Shown here in pieces: positions 40,401-64,000 of a DNA stretch of 64,000 nt. How positions within the stretch are numbered: position 1 is the first letter of the stretch; every line of letters begins with the position of its first letter. Source of the stretch: Apteryx mantelli. Its lineage: Eukaryota > Chordata > Aves > Apterygiformes > Apterygidae. The notes under the pieces are model-generated. The model was not told where the DNA came from and ran no database searches. It was given only the letters and a program-made list of their open reading frames with translations. A program made the position numbers and the translations under genes. The stretch lies in assembly GCF_036417845.1 (NCBI RefSeq), contig NC_089985.1:32818583-32882582 (forward strand), given 5' to 3'.

Positions 40401-43400
40401 ATTCATATAGGTCTCTGGCAAACAGTTATTTCTGCTCTTAACAAAAGAACACTGTAGCTCTTTGCTGCATTCCCAAAATTGGGAGGCAGAATTCCCACAC
40501 CATGCTTCCAGTACAAAATAGCAGGTACTGAGACCACAAAACAGCCTAGTGTACTCGTCAAGCAGACTGCAATCAAGCCATGTGAAACTTCACTACAGAA
40601 AGACACAGGCATAACTGTAATTCTTCATTGTCACCCCTTTAAGGCTGGAACAATTCATAACGGTATTGTTCCTACAACACAGCTCTCTATGACTACAAAG
40701 GACAGGACTTGGCCCTTCCCACATTTCCAGTTCACCAACCTGTATCACAGCCACTGTTTGCTCTCCTTCTACATGTAGCTCCGCGTGTTGTCTCTCCCTT
40801 TCATTTCACAACGATCTTTAGAGGCCATGGCAGTCTGCTGGAGCATCCCCTGTGCCAAGCAAGCAGACCTAAAGCTGCTGCAAGGTGAACATTTGGATAA
40901 ACAAAAACAGGGTAAAAGTGGATAAAAAAAAAAAGCAGCAGGAAATAAATGCAGCAACTTTGCTTGCCCCAGAAACAGCCTGGAGCTGAGAGTAGAGACC
41001 ACAATTCCCAAGGCAGCTGACCAGAAACATTCCCTGAATGTCCAGGATGATTTAGGGGTGAAGGAGCAGAGGGGGGGGCATAAGATCCCTACCAAGATAT
41101 ACACAGTGTTGTATGATAGCTGGCCACTTGGATTTTCATATGATGCAGATGCAAGCTAGGTCAAGAGCTTTACTCTAAAACAGACTGCATAATCCATCAG
41201 TCTAGAGGCTACTCTACTCTCTCTCTCTGCCACACACACTCCTTCCCTTGGTTCTTGGTTAACAAAACATTTCAAAAGGCCCCGTTCTCCCTTCCCTCCA
41301 CTCCAATCTGAATCAGAATAAGGTTGCTGCACTGCAGTTGCTTGTCACCCTGCCAAATTTGGCTGCTTTCACACCAAGGTTTGTTAGCAATGAGAGGCAG
41401 CAATAGAAAACTTAGCATCAAATCAATGAGCTAGAAGGGACCCGATCAAAGCACTGTTACTCTGTCTTTCAGCCACTGGATGATTTAATACTCACCATCC
41501 TCAGTATTACAGATGTTTAACTGGGTGAAGGGCCTGATTCATCAAAGCATCAAATTCCAGCTAATCTCCACAAAATAATCCAAAGACAAAGCATTCACTT
41601 TAGGACTTTCTACCATTAGGAGGGTGAATCTGTGGTTCAGTGGCACCTCCCTCCAGACTTGCAATAGTTTTTTCACAAAAATGTCAGCAAAATACCACCA
41701 TTGCTTTTAATACTTTTTTGTTTTCTTCTAAAATAAGTGCATTTCTGTACTTGGAGCATTTTGAAAGCACTGATCGAATCTGGTAGGGGTAGCCAAACAC
41801 ACACACATCGCATGGGAAATGGAACAAAGGAGAGAAAGAAGGGTACAAGCAAACATTTCTTCAGGATTGTCAGGCCTTTCAGTTACCATGGCAGTATGTT
41901 TCCATGGAAGCCAAATTTGAAGCCAGTTACTGCCACTAGTGGCCCAAAGAAAATTATTAGTTTTGAAAATTAACCAGGCTGCTCTCTACCTTGAAAGCCA
42001 GCCTACCCACAACCCCCACAAAAATAACCCCATCTTTCCATCTCTGATAAAGGATTCAATAAACACGCGGGGAAGGAGGAGAGAGGGGAAGAAAACACCA
42101 CACAATGAAAAAAACAGTAGCTTCCTTTTATGCAACCAACAATACAGAAAGGCTTCTAAAACATACAGGCAAGCACAAGGCTGAATGTGCTCAAAGGCTG
42201 CTTTATGAAATATTGCACAGGGAGCTCAGTAAAATAATCCTGCAAGGCATTCTGTGCCAGAAGGATCCCAACAGGGCAGAAGGAGGTTGCTTTGAGACTA
42301 CTGCTATTTACTTGCTATTTGTTTTAAACTAGCCCCCTTAATCATGCTAATGCTTTGCCCTTGGTTTTCTCACCCACCTCCCAGTCAAAGTAGGGAGAGG
42401 GGAGGGAGGAATTTTCTAGAGGACTTTTTTAGTCAACATTAACTATCAGCTTAGCAGCTTTGTTGCTTTTCTTGCCAGTCAGAACATACTTTTGAATGCT
42501 TCAAGGTCACCTTTTTGCTTATCTGCCCCATTCCTCCACCCCCCCAAAAAAAGTTCTCTGTAGCCCCTTTCATTTTTCTTAAGCCAGGGAGCCCACAAAA
42601 GCTTCCTACCCTATTTTATCACCAGTAACTGAAATAATGTGATGCAGACATTCAGCCTCTTTTGAAAGGGAAGTGGTGTAATTCAGTGATGAAAAGGAGT
42701 TATGTTCTATAGGCTACCTAAACACAAGAAGTTAAGGTGACAATAGCAAACCCAATACTTCAAAAGAACAGATCATTCAGTATCTGAATTTGTGACTTCC
42801 ACTTAGAAACATATAACAAGTACCATTTCCCCTCTGACATGAAAAAGCGTCATGAAGCCTACCAAATTACACAACTCCAAGGACAAAGCATAAAGAGTTC
42901 TAATTGATAAAGATGAAATGGGAAAGAGGCACCTGTAATGCGAGTGCGTTGGGCCATCAGCTAAATTCGGCTTCTCATTTTGAGGCAAAGACAGACCCAA
43001 GGTCTATATTATTCAAAAATCAGCCCTTGACATCGCTTACTGTAATCAGGCCTCCTTTCCTCACCGCTACATCTCTTATCATGTGGAAGAAGAAACAAGA
43101 AGCAAGAAGCAGGTGGTTCCAAAGCACAGTTCAAACAAAAGCACTTGATCCAAATACGGTGAGAAAGTTTCCTTTGAAGTGAAGGTGAATACAAATAAAA
43201 GGCCTAAAAATCTGGATTGGGATCCCTGCTCTGTTCAGACTTCCTTAGAAAAGGAACTAAAGATGATAGCATTTTTCAGAGAACAACTGACCTGATTATT
43301 CCAGAGGGGAGCCTCACAGGGCGCAAGGGAAGTGCTGTACCAACTACTTCTCAGACAAAACACCCTTCCCCAATCCACACCCTTTTAACACTTAGCCATA

Positions 43401-44604
43401 AACATCTGAAGAAACTTTAAAATAGTCTGCAAGGCAGTCAAAGTAATCTACACCCAACTGGAACAATTGGCTTAAATCAAGGCTACTTCCCTGCTTGGGG
43501 ATGTTTTCTCAGTTCCTAACATTATACAGCTCTGGCATATACTGTTGGACAGTCTGAAACCCTCCTGCTACCAGCTGCTTGCCTTTCCTTTCTGCCAGAC
43601 TGCCTTGCAGAAGGAAAAGCATGTTCAGGTTTTAGCTGTTCAGTAAAAAGCCTGACATCTTAGTTTCAAGTCCCCAACAGATGAGTTTGCAAGTACATAG
43701 CAGTGGAGAGCAAGGATGCTGTAATACAGGTCACATGTGGATGCTGCCAGCAGCACAAGGCAGCTGAGAGCACAAGAGCCAGATAGAGCTGTGATCCATC
43801 CATTCAAGGGCCTCGTGGCAACCACCAGGAAAAGTTTAACCCTTTAGTGCAAGTCCTGCTGGACACTTCCTCCATTTTACACGCCACTGCCTAGAACTCC
43901 TTTGGCCTGTACACATCCAACAGCTGAGGCACTCCCCTCGTACAGGAGCAGGCTTCAAGCCCAGAGTGGTACTTGCTCACCATGGAACAGTGTAACTCAG
44001 ATCTTATGTTCCCCACACAGCCAGAAATGCAGGAATCTCCAGAGAGTAACTCCTCTAGACCAAGATAAATGGCATGAATGTCCCTGAACAGTCTTTTGGA
44101 TGTTTTATCCTCTCTTCCCAAGCCCTCTTTTATAAAGGGAAAGCAAGTCTGGGCAGCAAGCCAGCTTCCTCCTCATTGTGCTCAGACACATGCATTAGAT
44201 TCACTTTCTATGCTGGGTTTTGAAGAGAGAGAAGAAAGGGCTGGCTGTCCAGAACGGGGCACCCAAGAACACAGAGACAGTGACTTCAGTCATTGTTCCA
44301 CTAACTTGCTCTCTGGGCCTCTCTCTCCCACTAGTGAGCAGCAGCTGCAGAGAGAAGTCCACAAAGGACCAGTCAGAGTTAACCAAATCCATCCAACCCC
44401 ATCTCTGGGGAAGCTGCACCGTTAATGGCCCCGTTTCACACTACTGTTGGCATGTGAAGCTCTGGAGTCTTCAGGGCTCTGAGTGGAATATTCTGTGGTG
44501 CACCACCGCTCCTGGACAAGCCGCAGGATTTTTGCTTCATTCACAAATCAAAGGGAAGAACATGAAATGTGGTTAAATGACCTCTCATGAGGGTCAAAAA
44601 GGAT

Positions 44605-44650
44605 CACAGGATCCCTTCCAGTCTTCTCTGTGCAGTCATATCTTAATCTT
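44605..44650 (+). repeat. Possible CR1-like fragment
   Basis: The phrase ggatcccttccagtcttctc resembles the forward CR1 tail (ggtcccttccaac). Very short and weak; it lies just past the proposed MKNK1 3' end. Confidence 0.2.
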
Positions 44651-44839
44651 ACTTTGAGAGAGATTGAATTACCAGAGCTCCAGACACTGATAAAGGAATA
44701 CAGCCATAGAAGAGGAAGGTATGCTTAGTTTTCAGAGCGTGCCTTAAATCCAGTGTCACAGAGAGAAGCAAGTATTTCCTGATTTTTCAAAGTCACCCAA
44801 AATCAAGAACAAAAAACACACAGAATTATTGAACACATT

Positions 44840-46431
44840 AACTCTATAACTTAAAATATTTTAATAAAAACAAAGGCAAATACATTTCATAATCTGTTCA
44901 CTGGCACAATGTATAAAATACTTTAAATAAGAACTGTAATATTAATCACAAAATACAGCATGTTGTATAAAAATATTCGTATGCACACTGCTAAAAGACA
45001 CTGTAAAACCGCTCTGAATAGGCCATGCAAAGACATTCAGCTTTGACTGCTCAATTTCCAACTGCTTGTTGGATCAGCTACTTTATTCCTTCTCATGCTG
45101 CTTGGGAGGGTTTGTGCTGGTATTTGGAGGCCTCCTCCCTCTCCCCACCTTGCACACCATGTCCTGGCAAAGGTCTTCAGAAATGGCTGGCAGGTTTAAG
45201 GTGCATCATGTTGGGCACCTTAGTGGCCCAACTTTCACAGCTTACATTTCAGAAAGTGCTCAACACCTACATCCTTTTTCACAGACACCTCACTCTGGTC
45301 ATCCAAAAATCTTCAGCCTTTCAGACAGTACCTTTTCAAATTACTCCTGAGCTCCAGTGTATCACAGTACTAAAACTGCAATCTGAATTCTAGCTATCTG
45401 GCCTGATCACTGCAGGAGGCAGAATACCACAGATGCAGCACCATTTATTCACAAATGTACCTTTGCATTTGGAAATCCTAAATTATTCACACACCAAAAT
45501 TCACTGAAGCCTATCCATTCACATTAAGAACTCCAGATAATGCATACAGAAGAACTTGAGTGATATGAGTTTCAAGGCAGGAACGTATAACTGAGGATAG
45601 CGTTAATATGGAAAAAATGGATACTGAAACTCATCTGTTATACTGCGGTATCAGATTTAAGAATGTAACTGTAAGAGAAGGGGACACACTGGACAAAAAC
45701 CTGAGATATGGCACATGTTCTACTTAAAAGAACAAAAAGATGTTAAATAAAGAAAAAATACCTTCCTCCAGCTTTTGTCCTACATGCTGACATACAAACC
45801 ATCCACAGGAGAGAGGGGAAAAAAAAAAGCAAGCAACCCAGTTCCCTCCATCTCTACAAGCCTGAGAAATGTTTGCACCTTTACAGTATCATCCACATGC
45901 AATTTAAGCCCGATGAAGGCAATGGCGACAGAGGTTCACCCAGTCATCATCACTGTTTCCTGAGTCTACAGAAAGAAGAGAGAAGGGCACTGTTGGTTGG
46001 AAACAGTCCCTGCTACTGACACTAGCAGCAGCACCTTGAAAGATTTACCATCAAGGAGAGCAGTCATAGGTAGGGAGCCTTGACACTTTGCCAGGCAAAG
46101 CAAGAAAAGCATTTTTTCCGATGTTTTCAAGTTTGCATTTTAAAGTGTGCTCTTTTAAGAAGAAAAAAAGGAAAGCTCAGTGATTTACCACCTCAGATAA
46201 CTCAGCAGCAAACACATCTTCTCTAGTTTAAAAAGATCAGTTACATTATCTTAATGCACCAAATCTGACAGGCAAAAAACATTCCCATAAAAAGTTATCC
46301 CCTTAAAGTTATGAGATGCTTCATAAGAGCAAGCTTCTAATCAAGAGTCAGAAGCAGAGAAGCTTTGATCGGTGCTGAAAATCCAAACAAGAAAACAGGC
46401 CGATCTTGCCAATCCATAGCATGAAAGAAGT
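44840..46431 (-). other. MKNK1: Probable MKNK1 3' UTR
   Basis: The region directly follows the MKNK1 stop and has no supported gene. On the minus strand AATAAA signals lie at 45449-45444 and 45087-45082, and an ATTAAA at 44865-44860 at the end of an AT-rich stretch. Any of these could end the transcript. I chose the most distal one for the boundary; this is inference. Confidence 0.45.
44860..44865 (-). terminator. Candidate distal poly(A) signal (ATTAAA) for MKNK1
   Basis: ATTAAA on the minus strand, about 1.57 kb past the MKNK1 stop, inside AT-rich sequence. Cleavage would be expected 10-30 bases further, near 44,835-44,850. The two AATAAA copies upstream are alternatives. Confidence 0.35.
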
Positions 46432-61030
<14,599 letters not shown>

Positions 61031-64000
61031 CTGTGTGGAAGAACATAAAGGTGCCTTTAACGCACAATCAATTGCTTTACTTAAGAGAAAACGAACACAG
61101 GCTTGTGTGTTTATGTTCTTAAGCTATCCCAAAGATTTTCTGCTGCTCTTCATCACAGGCTGCCATCTCTCCCCCCCCAAAATCAGAGGAGGCTTAAAAA
61201 GACAATTTGAGTGCTAATTAAAAAGCAGGGGAGGTTTGATAAACAAGTGTAAAAACAGAAGAAAATAACTATGTGCTTATCATGACTCTTCCTCACACGG
61301 CACACTAAGCCAAAGCATGGGAGTAACTCTGCCAACAATCACCATGAGCTCCCATCAACACAAAACGTGTGCAGAAGCAAGACAGGATTTTCAGCCCTCA
61401 CAAAGGCGCTAAGTGTAGAGCCATGCTGCTATTTTAGAAATATTTTCAAGTCACTCTGCTTAAGAAAGTGAGCTCCCAAACCAAAAGGAAAGCGTGGAAT
61501 GGGAATTCTCCAACAACACAGCAAGACAAAGCAAACACAAGATTTAACAGGTCAGAGGAGCAATCTAGGTCAGTTTATACCTCCAACAGGCCAGCAAAAC
61601 ATTCCTCACAGAACCATGATGCCCCTTCCTAAACTGCAGATCAGTGGATAAATTATGCTCTAAAACAAGCAGTGCTTGTGGCCTTTACGTATTTTTTTCT
61701 GCATTACACACCTGCAGATGTTAAAAGACCTTAGTCAGAGGTAACAGCTCACTGAAGCAAGCTAATATGGCAGAAAAAGAAAAACAGGCACTTATTCTTC
61801 GGGAAGGCCTAACTAAAAGGCATATACTCCTCTGCCACAGGCTACTTCATACAGCTAGCATATTTCTGAAAAGGTTAAATGATTCCACACTCTACTCACA
61901 TGAACACTTCTTTAAGTCCAGTCACACCCTGCCAAGTTGGCTCTAACAGTTAAAAACTTTGGCTCAAGTCTTTAAGGCTGTAGCAAAGCACTGTAAAGAT
62001 ATTTTACAGCAGTGGAATTTCCAAATAAATTCACATTTAAAGATCTGGTACTACAGAAAAAAGTAAATTCCTCGGGATAGTAAAATTATGAAAATACTGG
62101 CAGTGAAAAAGAGCAAGCCCTAAAAAACCAAAAAGTTTTCTAGCAATCCTCTTTTAACAAAGGGCCTTTTCAAATTGCTGGGGAGGGTTGTTGGTTTGTT
62201 GTGTGTTTTTAAACTTTTAAACATTTTTCTGCCTTTCACTGTTTCTAAAGTGTTCTTAAAACACAGGAGAAGCTCAGAGAGAAAATATTACACAGCAACC
62301 TAACAATACATAAAATACAAAAAGATGAGGAAAAAGTATTTTTCTTGTCAATATCTGTCAGTAATAGCTATTATGAGTGTCACTTACAACTCACAAGTTG
62401 TCTTAAATTTTGAGACAAGTGCTATTTTGAACGCCATTTCACTTTAACAGCTCACCGAAACACTTAAAAATGCATCACTCAAAGCCACAATCATCTATTC
62501 AAGAGTATAGTAAATCATCATTTTCAAATCTTAAGGAGAACGCGTTAAGATATCATCACGATGGAAGACACAAGTGACTTCTAAAATACACTGAGAAATA
62601 TACAGGCATACATTTCACCAACTTCTGAAGCAACAGCTTCTTTCTAACTCAAACTTACACCCATACAGTTTTGAATTTTAACATAAAGAGAAGGCTAGCC
62701 TTTGACAGCAAGTTCCAAATCTCCCTGAGTTCAATCTAATCTGCGTTAGAAGTTATTCAGAGATGGGGATCAGAACAACAAACATAGAGCTATTTAGAGA
62801 GAGCTACTCTGCTTGAAGAAGGTGCTTAATTTCCAGGAGGTGTTAACCAAGTTATTTTAATGACCTGAGCTTCTGCAAGTCAACAAGTCATACCTAGACA
62901 GGTTCTATGGCATTTCAAGTATTACAGATTCAGGGTTTGTAACGGAGGATAAAAATTATGCAAAAAGACAGGAAATGAATCCTGCGTCTTAGCACAGTTG
63001 ACATATTTCTTCACAATCATCTCCTGCACTCTACCAGTTGGCCATGATATTTACAATCTGGTGTTTCATAGTTCACTACGTTATTTCAATTCCTTTTAGT
63101 CTGAGCCAATTCCTAAATTACAGAGAACTGCTTCCTTGAAACCAGGAAGTTCACTAGTCATGCATACAGAAACCAAATTACTGAAAAGCTAATGTTTCCA
63201 ACCTAGTCTAGAACAAATTTGCTATCAGGCATGAAATGTTTGCTATATTAACTTTTTATTATTCTTCTGGTCTGCCATTTCATGTCATTGTGTCGTTCAC
63301 TTCTCTGTCAAGAGCTTTTCCTTTAAAGGTATCACAGCTTCATTCTCATTATTCATTTTGTTATAATGAACCAGTATCAAGCTTAATTAACAATGGGAAT
63401 TACAAGAAAATGCCTTTAGTCCAGCCAAATGCTTTAGAGGCTCTACCTCCTTGATGAGTTACTCTTCAAGCTTTCAAAGAAATGCTTGATTTTTATGACC
63501 ATATAAACCAAGACAGTGGTATGCCAAAGAGTTTCTGTTGACACTCAAAGACAGTGACCCTCAACCATCCCTGCAATGCTGAGGTGTCTCGCATGCTGCA
63601 GTACCACCTGGGGTGACACAGACACTGCGGGCTCTCAGGAAACTCACCCTGCCAGATGGAAAGCTCAGAGACAGGATGAACTGCTCCAGAGGGAAATGGC
63701 CCATGGACACATCAGGTCCAAGAGAAACATTCAGCTCTGTCATTTAAAGGTCATTATACAACACAGCTCGAACTGTCGAACCCCTGCTTCCACCAAACCA
63801 GCTTGTCCACCCACCTTGCAGTCTAGTCTGGCTGGAGTACAGAGAGGTGGGAGTACAACACCACGTTGTTTAGTGAGCATTATTTGCAGCAGATAGTCAA
63901 ACCTTTGATAAAGAGCACTTCTTAAATCCCTCTCAACCATGATAGGGTCAGATTGTTTTTCTAAGGGACTACTGTCTGCCTAGCAGTCTGAAGAAACAAG
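61031..64000. other. MKNK1: Right edge: probable MKNK1 intron, no exon recognised
   Basis: This sequence lies upstream of the first recognised MKNK1 exon and is most simply the next intron. I looked for the short exon expected to encode the remaining N-terminus (MVSSQKLEKPI-like) and found none. No CpG-rich promoter is visible. A GC-richer stretch at about 63,540-63,940 is open in frames of both strands, but its products look like nothing known. Confidence 0.55.

Larger units (their letters stand above)
10640..44830. other. Gene-poor intergenic region between MKNK1 and TMEM275
   Basis: No exon could be recognised in about 34 kb on either strand. In human, KNCN (kinocilin) lies in the equivalent interval. 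I looked for its hydrophobic core and the FNLDH-like segment on the minus strand without success, but a visual search for short diverged exons is weak. The region holds old SINE and LINE remnants, listed separately, and A-rich tracts near 38,380 and 38,925-38,955. Confidence 0.6.

Overview
The window is vertebrate nuclear DNA, most likely from a sauropsid. A crocodilian or turtle is my guess; a bird looks less likely because the introns and gene spacing are long. The grounds are large GT-AG introns, sparse coding sequence, many old CORE-SINE/MIR-like repeat remnants, and a few fragments resembling the CR1 LINE 3' end. Nothing here is prokaryotic, and no operon, CRISPR array or mobile island is present.

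Only two protein-coding loci can be supported, both on the minus strand. At the right, 46,432-61,030 holds eleven coding exons of MKNK1, the MAP-kinase-interacting kinase MNK1. All splice phases fit and the kinase domain is intact, with the MNK-specific DFD motif. The short 5'-most coding exon and the first exon and promoter were not found and probably lie beyond base 64,000. At the left, 4,941-5,580 is the main exon of a small two-pass membrane protein that I call TMEM275. The basis is the protein's features together with the recalled human gene order TMEM275-KNCN-MKNK1, all in one orientation. A possible upstream coding exon lies at 9,998-10,023.

The roughly 39 kb between the two genes contains no coding sequence I can recognise. 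By conserved gene order, kinocilin (KNCN) would be expected there, but I did not find it by eye. What I can see is repeat debris: MIR-like SINEs at about 17.4, 18.9, 26.5 and 34.3 kb, possible CR1 tails at about 12.1 and 21.7 kb, and a CA repeat at 7.5 kb. The first 4.9 kb and the last 3 kb also lack recognisable genes.

The two genes are not known to act together: one is a cytoplasmic/nuclear kinase controlling eIF4E, the other an uncharacterised membrane protein. I found no convincing undescribed biological system. The best leads are the TMEM275 5' end, the missing KNCN and the missing 5' end of MKNK1.
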